Of a DNA stretch of 64,000 nucleotides, positions 17,324 through 26,660 are shown one piece after another. Source of the stretch: Curvivirga sp965219885 (lineage in GTDB: Bacteria > Pseudomonadota > Alphaproteobacteria > UBA8366 > Aestuariispiraceae). The notes under the pieces were generated by a model, which saw nothing but the letters and a program-made list of their open reading frames with translations, was not told the DNA's origin and did no database searches. The stretch's first letter is position 1. The number at the start of each line of letters is the position of its first letter. The position numbers were made by a program, and so were the translations under genes. The DNA lies in assembly GCF_965219885.1 (NCBI RefSeq), contig NZ_CBDCOT010000009.1, positions 1,302,001-1,366,000 on the forward strand, written 5' to 3'.

Positions 17324-17347
17324 AAAGGAAGCTAATAAGCTTCCTTT
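17324..17347 (-). terminator. Rho-independent terminator after ptsN
   Basis: AAAGGAAGCT and AGCTTCCTTT form a 10-bp stem with a four-base loop. On the minus strand it is followed by seven T residues, 19 bases after the ptsN stop, closing the kdsD-to-ptsN gene block. Confidence 0.85.
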
Positions 17348-17365
17348 ATGAAATTTTTTAATTTC

Positions 17366-17866
17366 TTAAGCTGCGTTTGAGGCAGGTTCCCCGGTTAATA
17401 GAGCAAATAATGCATCTGCATCTTCGCAGCCTCTTAGGCGTTCACATAGGCCTTGATTACGCAGCATACGGGAAATTTGTGCCAATGCCTTTAGATGTTC
17501 TGCGCCCGCATTGCTTGGTGCAAGCAGTAAGAACACCATATCAACGGGTTGGTCGTCGATGGAGTCAAACTCAACCGGTTTTTCGAGCAAGGCAAAAATA
17601 CCATGGATGCTTTTTAAGCTATCTAAACGACCATGTGGAATCGCAATGCCATGGCCTACGCCTGTACTGCCAAGGCGCTCGCGTTCAAGCAGAACTTCAA
17701 ATAGTTCACGCTCACAAGAATCCTGATCTTGAGTGAATTCTTCCGCATTGCATTCGCGCAAATGTTTTGCGCCATGGCGTGCCAATTCTTGCAGAAGCTG
17801 TTTCTTGGATGACACATTCACTTTGGCCAGAACGCATTCTGGCGTAACAAGTTCATGTAATTCCAT
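17366..17866 (-). CDS. ptsN: Nitrogen-regulatory PTS IIA component (EIIA-Ntr)
   Basis: EIIA-Ntr is the last phosphoacceptor of the PTSNtr chain (EI-Ntr, NPr), linking nitrogen and carbon state to potassium transport and other targets. The phosphorylated His is His78 in G-I-A-I-P-H-G-R. At 166 residues it is slightly longer than E. coli PtsN, with a small Cys-containing insertion around residues 35-52. The position after rpoN and hpf is the classical one. Confidence 0.95.
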   Translation of the reverse strand: MELHELVTPECVLAKVNVSSKKQLLQELARHGAKHLRECNAEEFTQDQDSCERELFEVLLERERLGSTGVGHGIAIPHGRLDSLKSIHGIFALLEKPVEFDSIDDQPVDMVFLLLAPSNAGAEHLKALAQISRMLRNQGLCERLRGCEDADALFALLTGEPASNAA

Positions 17867-18019
17867 AACCCACCTAAGGTCTATGCACCTTCAGGCCCGA
17901 ACACGATTCCTTGTAGATGAAATCGTGCCTGACCTGTCGATGTCTTGGCTCTATCACATGCTAACCCCCGCCAGCGATTAGTGATTATGCCATTTTGTTA
18001 AATTTGCAGCTGGAAACTA

Positions 18020-18583
18020 TCAGCTATTTTGCTGAGGGTCCACCCAACTTATGTTTCCATCTGCTCTTTTATAGACCACGTTGATACCACCGTGTTTGGC
18101 GCTTCTAAACAACTGAATTGGTTGATTAGAAAGGTCCATCCGCATCACTGCTTCACCTACAGACATAGTTTCCACCTCTGCTGGCATTTCAGCGATGATA
18201 ATTGGATCATCGTGTTCCGGTTCCTCATCTTTTGTTTCTGGCTGCAATACATATTGTTGTACAGCCATAATTTCATTTTCACTACGCCCTTTATGGTCCC
18301 GCAATCTGCGCTTATAACGACGCAAACGTTTGGTCACATGTTCATGTGCCTCGTCATAGGCCCCATAAGGGTCGGTGCTATGACCTTGGCCATGTACGAC
18401 AATTCGTTTGGATACGTGAACATGTATATCCACAACGAATTCATGCGCCTCTTTGGTGATCGTTACGGTGCTATCAACTGTATTGTCGAAATACTTTTCG
18501 ATAGCGTCTGGTAGACGATCTTCGATATGAGTACGCAAAGCGTCCCCAACATCCATTTGCTTGCCGTTGACTTGAAGCTGCAT
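18020..18583 (-). CDS. hpf: Ribosome hibernation promoting factor, long form
   Basis: HPF binds the small subunit in stationary phase and, in its long form, joins two ribosomes into inactive 100S dimers. The start taken is ATG 18583 (M-Q-L-Q-V-N-G-K), giving 187 residues; GTG 18592 is an alternative. The N-terminal S30AE domain runs to about residue 100 and has K-R-L-R-R-Y-K-R-R-L. A linker leads to the C-terminal dimerisation domain with the V-Y-K-R-x-D-G-x-I segment. It lies between rpoN and ptsN. Confidence 0.94.
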   Translation of the reverse strand: MQLQVNGKQMDVGDALRTHIEDRLPDAIEKYFDNTVDSTVTITKEAHEFVVDIHVHVSKRIVVHGQGHSTDPYGAYDEAHEHVTKRLRRYKRRLRDHKGRSENEIMAVQQYVLQPETKDEEPEHDDPIIIAEMPAEVETMSVGEAVMRMDLSNQPIQLFRSAKHGGINVVYKRADGNISWVDPQQNS

Positions 18584-19025
18584 ATCAGTGCTCACTTTTC
18601 TTGTTATTGATTCGACAAGATCAATGCCGTCTTTCCTATAACTCAGGTGTGCACTTGGCTTTCGGTTTTGCCAGCCCAACCTTTGCTGCCAGTAAGAATT
18701 ACCAGCTCGATGCAAGTAGCGTCAGGCGATTTGCGGTCTCAATTTCATAAACACCGTCAATTCTTTCGTCGGTGCGCTATTGGCCATGATGAAATCGAGG
18801 CCGGAACCTACAGACGCTACGGTTATAAGTCAAGCATCGTCTGCAAATATAGTTTCGCAAGAAATAACCCGTTCTGTAAACATAAATCGGGGTTATTTTA
18901 TTGCTTTTTTATGCGCCAATTTTGAAAGCTAATGATTCTGGATGTTTATCGTATAATAGGGAATGTAGCGGTACTTCAAATCACCGCATCCATGATTGTC
19001 ATCATATCATTTTGGAGTAAATAGC
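18584..19025. other. 442-base gap between rpoN and hpf
   Basis: No convincing gene was found on either strand. A weak stem (GCGGT at 18968 and ACCGC at 18983) follows the rpoN stop without a T-run. The gap is long enough for hpf to have its own promoter, but no clear boxes or sigma-54 GG/GC motif were identified. Confidence 0.5.
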
Positions 19026-20582
19026 TTAAAGTTTCTTCTTTTTTTGGCGGCGACGTTGGACGGAAGATGGGATATTCATTGCCTCACGATACTTAGCGAC
19101 GGTGCGTCGGGCGATATCCATGCCTTCGTCTTTCAGAATAGCTACAATTTTATCATCAGAAAGAATTTTCTTTGGATCTTCAGCATCAATTAGTTTTTTG
19201 ATGCTATGTTTTACTGATTCTGCAGAATGAGCTTCCCCAAAACTGTTCGTACTTGAAATCGCAGAGGTGAAGAAATACTTCAATTCGAAAATACCGCGCG
19301 GCGTAGCTATATATTTATTGGATGTAACCCGGCTCACGGTCGATTCATGCATTTCAATTGCTTCTGCGATATCGCGTAGAACCAGTGGTTTAAGATGTGA
19401 AACACCATAGCGGAAAAAGCCATCTTGCTGGCGGACAAGTTCAGTGGAGACTTTCATGATTGTTTGAGCGCGCTGATGCAGGCTTTTTACAAGCCAGTTG
19501 GCAGTCTGGAACCGCTCGTTTAAATAATCTTTATCATCTTTGCTTCTGGCAACGGCACTAATGGTACCATAATAGCTTTCATTAACTAGCACGCGGGGTA
19601 AGGTCTCGGAATTGAGATCAATCCTCCATCCACCTTCAGGTGTGGGACGCATTAATACATCTGGTACGACAGGCTCGACAACAACGGTGTCGAATGCGAC
19701 GGCCGGTTTTGGATTTAAGGCCCGAATTTCCGCCACCATTTCCATTAAATCTTCATCATCCACACCGCAGAGGCGCTTTAGGGCACGTGCATCTTGATTG
19801 GCCAATAAATGAAGGTTGTTCAGCAACCTCTCCATCGCCGGGTCATATCTATTTAGATCTTTTAATTGCAGCGCCAAACATTCTTTAAGGTCACGCGCGA
19901 AAACGCCAGGTGGATCGAATTGTTGGAGTGTCTCCAGAACAGTTTCTACTAACTCAACTTCACAGCCTAGATTGTCTGCAGCATCCTTCAAATCACCTGT
20001 TAACCAACCGCTGTCATCTAAGTAATCGATGAGATATAAGGCAACCATCTTTTCTGCATTGCCTAAATTACTCATCTGCATCTGTTCTATTAGATGATCC
20101 CCCAGGGATTTGTTCTCACTTAGAGTAGCCTCCAGCCCACTGATATCATCACTAAAATCAGATCGTCCGCCACTGCCTGTTCCATTATATAGAAGGGAGG
20201 ATTCATAGGTGCCACCTTCAGTGGCACCTGCACCAGCATAGTCACCATCATAGGTATTGCCATAATCGGCATCTAAGGGAGAATCTTGCCCATCGCCAGA
20301 TATATTTCCGCTACCTAGAAGATCTGAACTGTCAAAATCTTGTGCATTTTCAGAAGGGGCAGCATCTTGTATTTCAGTAGCCGGTTGCTCAGTGGCATTG
20401 CGAAGAGGGTCTGCTTGACCTTCATCACGTTCAAGCATGGGATTTTGTTCAAGTTCTGATTCAACAAATCCTGCCAACTCAGTATGCGACATTTGCAACA
20501 ACTTAATTGCTTGTTGCAATTGTGGTGTCATAACCAGTGACTGTGATTGTCGTATGTCCAGTCTTGGACCTAAGTCAGCCAT
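19026..20582 (-). CDS. rpoN: RNA polymerase sigma-54 factor
   Basis: Sigma-54 directs RNA polymerase to -24/-12 promoters of nitrogen, motility and stress genes and needs an AAA+ activator. The 518 residues show the Gln/Leu-rich region I (M-T-P-Q-L-Q-Q-A-I-K-L-L-Q-M), an acidic region II, and the RpoN box A-R-R-T-V-A-K-Y-R-E close to the C terminus, which recognises the -24 element. The start ATG is 29 bases after the lptB stop. The order lptC-lptA-lptB-rpoN-hpf-ptsN is conserved in proteobacteria. Confidence 0.97.
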   Translation of the reverse strand: MADLGPRLDIRQSQSLVMTPQLQQAIKLLQMSHTELAGFVESELEQNPMLERDEGQADPLRNATEQPATEIQDAAPSENAQDFDSSDLLGSGNISGDGQDSPLDADYGNTYDGDYAGAGATEGGTYESSLLYNGTGSGGRSDFSDDISGLEATLSENKSLGDHLIEQMQMSNLGNAEKMVALYLIDYLDDSGWLTGDLKDAADNLGCEVELVETVLETLQQFDPPGVFARDLKECLALQLKDLNRYDPAMERLLNNLHLLANQDARALKRLCGVDDEDLMEMVAEIRALNPKPAVAFDTVVVEPVVPDVLMRPTPEGGWRIDLNSETLPRVLVNESYYGTISAVARSKDDKDYLNERFQTANWLVKSLHQRAQTIMKVSTELVRQQDGFFRYGVSHLKPLVLRDIAEAIEMHESTVSRVTSNKYIATPRGIFELKYFFTSAISSTNSFGEAHSAESVKHSIKKLIDAEDPKKILSDDKIVAILKDEGMDIARRTVAKYREAMNIPSSVQRRRQKKKKL

Positions 20583-20611
20583 TGTTACCCCTTAGTTAGC
20601 GTCTTTAAATC

Positions 20612-22246
20612 TTAGCGATCAAATTCGTCGCCAAGATAAACTCTTTTTACTTCTTCATTGTGAATGATTTCATTAGGTGTTCCTTCCATCAACACCTTGC
20701 CACCATGAAGAATATAAGCACGATCAACGATACCCAATGTTTCTCGTACGTTATGGTCAGTGATTAATACTCCTAATCCGCGGTCTTTCAAATGACTCAC
20801 CAATTCGCGGATGTCTCTTACCGCAATTGGGTCAATACCTGCCAGCGGTTCATCAAGCAAAATGAAATGCGGTTGAGTTGCCAGGGCGCGCGCAATTTCA
20901 AGGCGTCGACGTTCACCGCCAGAAAGGGCTACAGAAGGACTTCGGCGCAGATGAGAAATTGAAAACTCGTCCATTAAGGATTCAAGCATATTCTCTCTTT
21001 CGTCCCGGCTGCCGCCAACAGCTTCAAGGACTGCACGAATATTTTGTTCAACAGTCAAGCCACGAAAGATCGATGCTTCCTGAGGAAGGTACCCGATACC
21101 CATACGTGCGCGACGATACATCGGCAAATCGGTAATTTCCTGCCCATCAAGAGAGATCACACCTGCATCAGCGGGAATGAGCCCGCAAACCATATAGAAG
21201 CATGTTGTTTTACCGGCACCATTTGGACCAAGCAGGCCAACCGCTTCGCCACGTCTCACATTTAGAGAAACATCTCTTAAGACAGGGCGTTTTTTATATG
21301 TTTTACCTAGGTTGCGAATTTCGAGACCTGCTGCACCCGGCATTTCTATAGAATTACTTGAGTTTGACGTCTTCGATGTAGTGACTTTTTCCTGAAATGA
21401 AGTCGTCATGATTTCTTGTTCGAGAGAACTGGCTTCGGCTTTAATGTCGGTTGTTGTATCCACGATAGGGGGCACTTCTTCTGTAGGACTTACAGTATCA
21501 AGAGATGGGGAAGCTTTCTGGGATTGCAAGGTGGCTGGGATATTGATTTCCAGCGTATCTTGTTCCTTATCTTCTTCTTCCAGAATATCAATCTCAGTTT
21601 CTTCGATTGTAGGTAATTTTGCTTCATCCAGTTTAATGAGATTCTTTGATAGCTTAGCTTCCGCAATTTCTGATTTACTTAACAATGGGTCGCTCAGTTT
21701 CCCAGAAACAGGTGGTGGCAGTGTGTCATCGGATGAATGAGCTTCTGTTTCTTTTATCTCATTTGTATTGTCAATTTTAAAAGCAGGTGGAGGTGGTTGT
21801 GCAACTGACAAATCGTGAGATTTCTCTAGGTTGTCTTTTAAAATTTTGCCCGGGTTATTTACGATGGTTCCTGATGGATGCTCTTCACGAGCAACATCAA
21901 TTCTGCTCAGAATATTCTGAATATCCTGACTTAAATCTTTGTCCAGTAGGGGGGGCGTATCTGTATTTGGGTTGTCTTGTTCTACAGATAGGGGTGAAGC
22001 ATTTCTTTTTGTTTCTAATGCCTTTGTGTTGCTAGGTGCTTGTTCTTCAATAGTTTTTTTAACAACTTCTTTTTCTTGGGTGGAGGGTGCTTCCAGTTCC
22101 AAATCCAAAGATGCTCGTAACGCACGACGTGCTTCTGCAAAAGAGTTTGCGCCACGATCTATATCAGAATCGCGATCTTTCAAACTCTGTTTTGCATCGG
22201 ACCCGTCGGGGGTCTTGTTATCATTTTGGCTTTTGAACCAGCTCAT
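20612..22246 (-). CDS. lptB: LptB lipopolysaccharide-export ATPase with ~300-residue acidic N-terminal extension
   Basis: LptB powers extraction of LPS from the inner membrane by LptFG. The last 243 residues (from Met302) are an ordinary LptB: Walker A G-P-N-G-A-G-K-T-T, signature L-S-G-G-E-R-R-R, Walker B F-I-L-L-D-E-P and the H-loop T-D-H-N-V. Before this, residues 1-301 form an acidic, Ser/Thr/Pro/Glu-rich, low-complexity segment with no recognised domain, in the same open frame. No ribosome binding site precedes Met302 (21343), so the whole frame is probably translated, though the site before 22246 is also weak. Normal LptB has about 240 residues. Confidence 0.93.
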   Translation of the reverse strand: MSWFKSQNDNKTPDGSDAKQSLKDRDSDIDRGANSFAEARRALRASLDLELEAPSTQEKEVVKKTIEEQAPSNTKALETKRNASPLSVEQDNPNTDTPPLLDKDLSQDIQNILSRIDVAREEHPSGTIVNNPGKILKDNLEKSHDLSVAQPPPPAFKIDNTNEIKETEAHSSDDTLPPPVSGKLSDPLLSKSEIAEAKLSKNLIKLDEAKLPTIEETEIDILEEEDKEQDTLEINIPATLQSQKASPSLDTVSPTEEVPPIVDTTTDIKAEASSLEQEIMTTSFQEKVTTSKTSNSSNSIEMPGAAGLEIRNLGKTYKKRPVLRDVSLNVRRGEAVGLLGPNGAGKTTCFYMVCGLIPADAGVISLDGQEITDLPMYRRARMGIGYLPQEASIFRGLTVEQNIRAVLEAVGGSRDERENMLESLMDEFSISHLRRSPSVALSGGERRRLEIARALATQPHFILLDEPLAGIDPIAVRDIRELVSHLKDRGLGVLITDHNVRETLGIVDRAYILHGGKVLMEGTPNEIIHNEEVKRVYLGDEFDR

Positions 22247-22411
22247 TATTCTGTATCAATCCGAGTTAGAAGGCGAAAGTAGAACCTTTAAGATAGCACT
22301 TTCCGAATAGTATATAGCTGCTTCGTGTAAAACGACAATGTGTAATAAGCAAAAACTATACCGAATTAGACATTTTTTGGATGAATGAAATTGATGGAGA
22401 GAATTAAAAAC

Positions 22412-23239
22412 CTAGTTGTTATTTAGGATCAATCCTTTAACGCGACTATCTCCGCCAAGCAATTTGCTACGTCCAGTTTTCATATTCACTTCAGCACATT
22501 CGCCGTTTAATTGATTTTCTCCTCTGGAAATTTTAACATTTCCACACAGGGTCGCGATTTCTTTTTGGAGGTCATATACACCTTCCTGACCGGTCACGAT
22601 TTCTGTTGGCGTAGAAATATGTACACCGCTTGTCGCATCAATGCGTGTTACTTCATTCTTTCCAGTGGTTATATTTTCTCCAATGAAGGCTGTCATGACA
22701 CCTGCTTGCATGCGTTTGTCTTCAGTTATCAATAAGGCGTCGCCGCGGGCAACTGCGATATTCTTTTCTGACCAGAACTCTAGCGCATCGCGTGCTGTAA
22801 TTGTGGCACGTGGATCGATAAGGCGTAAGTTTTGTCCAACAAGCACAGCGACCTGTTGTTGCATATGAAATGCACCTCTGTCCCCATAGGCGTTCGTTTC
22901 TTGTTGATTTACAACAACAGAACCTTCGGCATCGATGCGGTGAACGTCTTGTTTGTCATTGGCATTCGTTCGATAATGGGCGATGAGTTCATCCGATGTA
23001 ATGTTGAGGTCACCTTGTTTTGCAATGGCATTGCCAATGGCCTTATAATAACCTTCTTGCTTACCGGGTTCTTGTATCCACTCTATTCCATTATCAGCTT
23101 CGATCTCCACGGGTTTATTGGATTGATCTTGCTGTACAGTCGCTGTTTGTGCGGAAGCTGAAGTATGAATGCTTGCGAAAGATATACTCAAGGCAAGGAC
23201 AAAACTGCTCCAAATGTTACGCTTTACTATGTTTAACAT
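22412..23239 (-). CDS. lptA: LptA-like periplasmic LPS-transport protein
   Basis: LptA forms the periplasmic bridge carrying LPS from LptC to LptD. The 275-residue protein has a signal peptide (hydrophobic core then A-S-A-Q) and an OstA/LptA beta-jellyroll region with P-V-E-I-E-A-D-N-G-I-E-W, A-I-A-K-Q-G-D-L-N-I-T-S-D-E-L and Y-D-L-Q-K-E-I-A-T-L-C-G-N-V. It is longer than E. coli LptA (185 residues), as is common in alphaproteobacteria. It sits between lptC and lptB. Confidence 0.92.
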   Translation of the reverse strand: MLNIVKRNIWSSFVLALSISFASIHTSASAQTATVQQDQSNKPVEIEADNGIEWIQEPGKQEGYYKAIGNAIAKQGDLNITSDELIAHYRTNANDKQDVHRIDAEGSVVVNQQETNAYGDRGAFHMQQQVAVLVGQNLRLIDPRATITARDALEFWSEKNIAVARGDALLITEDKRMQAGVMTAFIGENITTGKNEVTRIDATSGVHISTPTEIVTGQEGVYDLQKEIATLCGNVKISRGENQLNGECAEVNMKTGRSKLLGGDSRVKGLILNNN

Positions 23240-23284
23240 AAAATCAATCTCTTGCTTTAAGTTACTTGTTTACGGTGAACAGGG

Positions 23285-24004
23285 TTAATTTTTTTCATTG
23301 GGGGTGTTTTTGCCAGCACCAGTGAAGATGATTTTAGATTTGCCAATTAAATCTATTCTCTCGCCACCATTGTGAATATGCAGGCCTTCCGCCTCTATGT
23401 AAATATCTTGGCCAACGCCTTCTACAGGAGCATCGGTAAAACCGCTACGATTTCTGAGATCGACACTCATTCTTTCTGACCTGAATTCTAGGCCCTGATC
23501 CTGAAAAGCGTTTACGCCTCCCCATAATTCCAGCATATTCGTGTCTTGATGCATGCGCCCTTTTGGTGCTGTGACAGCATACCAGGCATCATCTGACCAA
23601 AGAATATCGCCTTTCGGTTCTTCCAAATCTATGATCGGCTTATCAGGGTCGTTTTGTATCGCCCGATCCGCAGTGATTGTGTAAGGAGATCCTTCGTCGC
23701 CATAGCCACCGTAACTTGCGTCAAAAACCTGCAACTTTGTACTATCAATATCGGGATCGTCATTGAAGACATTAAAGTCTTCGGTTTGTTGTAACAAGGG
23801 CCAAAGAATTATGCCTGCAACCATTGCAAGCGCAATGGTTGGCAATATCACCTTCATAAAGGAAACAAAGTGACCATAATAAGGGTTAAGGCGGGTGGAT
23901 TTTTGACTTAATCGAATAGAGGCTCCGCGTTTCAAATTAGGACTGTAAGATGGCGGGGGCGTATTATCCCTCTGTCTCTTATCCATGTTTGAAATATCGC
24001 TCAT
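23285..24004 (-). CDS. lptC: LPS export ABC transporter periplasmic protein LptC
   Basis: LptC is a bitopic inner-membrane protein that receives LPS from LptBFG. The 239 residues have a cytoplasmic N-terminal stretch, a membrane segment around residues 50-70 (V-I-L-P-T-I-A-L-A-M-V-A-G-I-I-L-W-P), and a periplasmic beta-jellyroll with Y-T-I-T-A-D-R-A-I-Q and D-I-L-W-S-D-D-A-W-Y. The order with lptA and lptB supports the call. Sequence conservation in this family is low, so context matters. Confidence 0.9.
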   Translation of the reverse strand: MSDISNMDKRQRDNTPPPSYSPNLKRGASIRLSQKSTRLNPYYGHFVSFMKVILPTIALAMVAGIILWPLLQQTEDFNVFNDDPDIDSTKLQVFDASYGGYGDEGSPYTITADRAIQNDPDKPIIDLEEPKGDILWSDDAWYAVTAPKGRMHQDTNMLELWGGVNAFQDQGLEFRSERMSVDLRNRSGFTDAPVEGVGQDIYIEAEGLHIHNGGERIDLIGKSKIIFTGAGKNTPNEKN

Positions 24005-24172
24005 TCAGGTGCCCGCAAGATAAATCTGATTAATATAAACTCTTGCCTTGATATAGACCTAGAGGCTTTATGGTTGCAAGCTTAAAGCCGCATAAAATAT
24101 GGAAACTTTAAAATAATGCCAAGTTATATGCAGCTTGTGGAGATCAATACGGGAGCGTTTTTTTATTTGAGT

Positions 24173-25138
24173 TTAAACAACGCCGGCCCGAAGGAAATCA
24201 TGTACATGGGCAATGCCCACAGGTTTTTTGCCATCTGTTACGAAGACGGCTGTAATTTTTGACTCATTCATTAGCGTCAAAGCTTCGGCTGCCAAGCTAC
24301 TAGGTGTTATGGTAATTGGGTTTGGCGTCATGATTGAATCAGCAGATTGATCCAATAGATTTGGTGCCATATGGCGACGTAAATCACCATCCGTTACGAT
24401 CCCGGAAAGATTTCCCTGGTTGTCAGTGATGCCAACGCATCCAAATCTTTTTTCAGCCATGATAACAATGGCGTCGCGCATCTTGGTTCCTGAGCTACAT
24501 AAGGGTAGCTCATTGCTATCATGCATTAAATCTTCTACACGAAGGAGTTGTTGGCCAAGTTTTCCACCTGGGTGGAAAGTGTGGAAATCCTGTGCGGTGA
24601 AGCCTTTTCGTTCCATTAGAGCAACGGATAAAGCATCTCCCAAGGCCAAAGTCATCGTGGTGGATGTGGTCGGCGCTAACCCCATGGTTGCAGCTTCTGG
24701 CATGGCGGGGAGGATGATAGGAATATCCGAGTTTTTGGCCAATGTGCTTCCGGCTTTGGACGTAATACCAATCATTGGAATGGAAAAGCGTTTCGCGAAA
24801 TAAATTAAATCGCTTAGTTCTTTTGTTTCGCCTGAATTAGAAATCGCAATTACTGCATCTTCATTGGTGATCATGCCTAAATCGCCATGACTAGCTTCAC
24901 CCGGATGTACAAATTGTGCGGGTGTACCGGTTGATGCCATGGTTGCAGCAATTTTACGTCCAATATGTCCGCTTTTTCCCATGCCTGAAATAATAACGCG
25001 GCCCTTTACGTTGAAAAGTAAGGTGACGGCATCACTGAAATCTCCGTTAAGGCTATCGGATAGGGATTGGAGTGCTTCGCTTTCAAGAGTTAGAACGCGG
25101 CGACCTGCATTTACGTCTGTTTCTTTTTGATCGGACAT
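24173..25138 (-). CDS. kdsD: D-arabinose 5-phosphate isomerase (KdsD/KpsF family)
   Basis: KdsD converts ribulose 5-phosphate to arabinose 5-phosphate, the first step of Kdo synthesis for LPS. The 321 residues have an N-terminal SIS domain (G-R-V-I-I-S-G-M-G-K-S-G-H-I, P-G-E-A-S-H-G-D-L-G-M) and a pair of CBS domains from about residue 205 onward. The length is normal. It is at the head of the lpt block, joining Kdo supply to LPS export. Confidence 0.95.
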   Translation of the reverse strand: MSDQKETDVNAGRRVLTLESEALQSLSDSLNGDFSDAVTLLFNVKGRVIISGMGKSGHIGRKIAATMASTGTPAQFVHPGEASHGDLGMITNEDAVIAISNSGETKELSDLIYFAKRFSIPMIGITSKAGSTLAKNSDIPIILPAMPEAATMGLAPTTSTTMTLALGDALSVALMERKGFTAQDFHTFHPGGKLGQQLLRVEDLMHDSNELPLCSSGTKMRDAIVIMAEKRFGCVGITDNQGNLSGIVTDGDLRRHMAPNLLDQSADSIMTPNPITITPSSLAAEALTLMNESKITAVFVTDGKKPVGIAHVHDFLRAGVV

Positions 25139-25198
25139 AGTTGTATTTCTTGTAAAAGTTATGGGAGATCCGAATTTATGCGGTAAGGCCAGTTTACT

Positions 25199-25810
25199 TT
25201 AATGGGAGAAAATATCCATTTCTTCCCAGCCACCAATATCAAGTGCCGCACGCTCTGGTAAAAACTTGAAGCAAGATTGTGCCAATTCCATACGATTTTC
25301 ACGTTCAAGCATCATGTCTAATTTCGCTTTCAAGGCATGAAGATGAAGAACATCGCTGGCGGCATATTCTTTTTGAGCATCCGTTAATTCAGCTGCAGCC
25401 CAATCAGATGATTGTTGTTGTTTGGAGATTTCAACGCCTAACATTTCACGACAAAGAACCGCTAAACCATGGCGATCTGTGTAAGTACGTACCAGTTTTG
25501 CTGCTATCTTTGTGCAGTAAACCGGATTGGAACGAATACCCAAATGTTTTTCTAACATGGCAATATCAAATCGCCCAAAATGAAAAAGTTTCGTAACGGT
25601 TTCATCTGCCAATAGCTTTTTCATATTGGGCGCATCATATTCGCCTGCTTTGAATTGCACTAAATGGCAATCCCCATCACCAGCTGAAAGTTGGGCAAGA
25701 CAGAGGCGGTCGCGTACCAAGCTTAAACCCTGTGTTTCTGTATCGATAGCTACGATCTTTCCTAAATCCAAACCGTCAGGTAAATCACCTTGATGCAGAT
25801 AAATAGTCAC
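25199..25810 (-). CDS. RNase D-like 3'-5' exonuclease
   Basis: This DEDDy-type exonuclease shows A-I-D-T-E-T-Q-G-L (motif I), F-H-F-G-R-F-D-I-A-M-L (motif II) and E-Y-A-A-S-D-V (motif III). The start taken is GTG 25810, preceded by AAAGGA seven bases away, giving 203 residues. The longer frame from 25852 lacks a ribosome binding site. There is no HRDC domain, so it is the short alphaproteobacterial form rather than full RNase D. It lies 60 bases upstream of kdsD, as in many relatives. Confidence 0.9.
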   Translation of the reverse strand: MTIYLHQGDLPDGLDLGKIVAIDTETQGLSLVRDRLCLAQLSAGDGDCHLVQFKAGEYDAPNMKKLLADETVTKLFHFGRFDIAMLEKHLGIRSNPVYCTKIAAKLVRTYTDRHGLAVLCREMLGVEISKQQQSSDWAAAELTDAQKEYAASDVLHLHALKAKLDMMLERENRMELAQSCFKFLPERAALDIGGWEEMDIFSH

Positions 25811-25922
25811 GCGATAATCCTTTAAGAAGTGCTGAGTTTGATGGAAAACCAAGAATATACCAGTTTTTCCAAAGAAACCAGCCCCTGCAATTCAAAGAAT
25901 GTGCAGGAATTAATGTTGTTTG

Positions 25923-26660
25923 TTAGTTACTTGCGATGCCAACTTCTAAATCTTCAAACCAATCAAGGAAACGTTTCACATCATCTCCTCTAAAGATACC
26001 GCCATGTTGAGGTGCCATCATGTCGATTTCAAGCTTGCGAACACGTTCAATCCATTGGTTTTTAGCCGTATTTGAGGGCATCCAACGTTGGTGGAATAAC
26101 TTCATTTTGGCTTTATGGGCTTCGAAATCTTCAACAAACATTGGCGCTTCACTTTCAAGTAAGGCCGCACCTATATCGCCACTCATCAAGATTTTTGCTT
26201 CTGGATCATATACACTGAAATTACCTGAGGAATGCAAATAATGTGCAGGAATGAATTGAAGTTCCAGCCCTTCCAAATGAATGCTTTTACCTTGATCAGG
26301 TAAGGGGTCATAAATAATTGATTCGCATCCGAAATGTTTTATGAAACCTTCCCATAACCATGGCGCATGCAAAGTTGCGCCAGGCAACGCTTTATCCCAA
26401 AGCCCCAGAGAGGAAATAATATCTGGATCCTGATGGGAGGCGAAAAGATGCGTAATATCTTCGATTGGTACATGGTCGGATACCGCTACCAACATAGGGG
26501 CAAAAAGCTCAATCCCACCCGGATCTAATAAGATAGCTTTTCCATGACTTTTTACCATATATTGGTTTGTATCAATGATGGAGTCAGATTTTTGCGGGTC
26601 CCGACCAAAGGAAATCCATTGATGGAACTTGCCGGCATAAATTTCAGTGGCTTTCATCAT
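25923..26660 (-). CDS. ODP-like metallo-beta-lactamase-fold diiron protein
   Basis: The 245-residue protein has the beta-lactamase-fold ligand set of flavodiiron and oxygen-binding diiron proteins (ODP): His76-x-Asp78-x-Asp80 (S-H-Q-D-P-D), His140 (P-A-H-Y-L-H-S-S-G-N), Asp162 (S-G-D-I-G) and His219 (P-Q-H-G-G). There is no flavodoxin or rubredoxin domain, so electron delivery for catalysis is not evident and a sensing role is likely. ODP proteins sense O2 or iron for chemotaxis in spirochaetes. The ATGA overlap with the upstream chemoreceptor-like gene (26657-27283) indicates translational coupling. A general MBL hydrolase remains possible. Confidence 0.85.
   Translation of the reverse strand: MMKATEIYAGKFHQWISFGRDPQKSDSIIDTNQYMVKSHGKAILLDPGGIELFAPMLVAVSDHVPIEDITHLFASHQDPDIISSLGLWDKALPGATLHAPWLWEGFIKHFGCESIIYDPLPDQGKSIHLEGLELQFIPAHYLHSSGNFSVYDPEAKILMSGDIGAALLESEAPMFVEDFEAHKAKMKLFHQRWMPSNTAKNQWIERVRKLEIDMMAPQHGGIFRGDDVKRFLDWFEDLEVGIASN

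Noticed and set aside
18029..18514. 161-codon frame antisense to hpf
   Set aside because: hpf is certain from its domain pattern; the antisense translation is a compositional shadow.
21341..21343. Internal start of a normal-length LptB at Met302
   Set aside because: No ribosome binding site precedes this ATG, so it is not used as the annotated start, although it remains possible.
25884..25907. Weak stem CCTGCA/TGCAGG downstream of the ODP-like gene
   Set aside because: The stem has six base pairs with a 12-base loop and no T-run. This is too weak to call a terminator.
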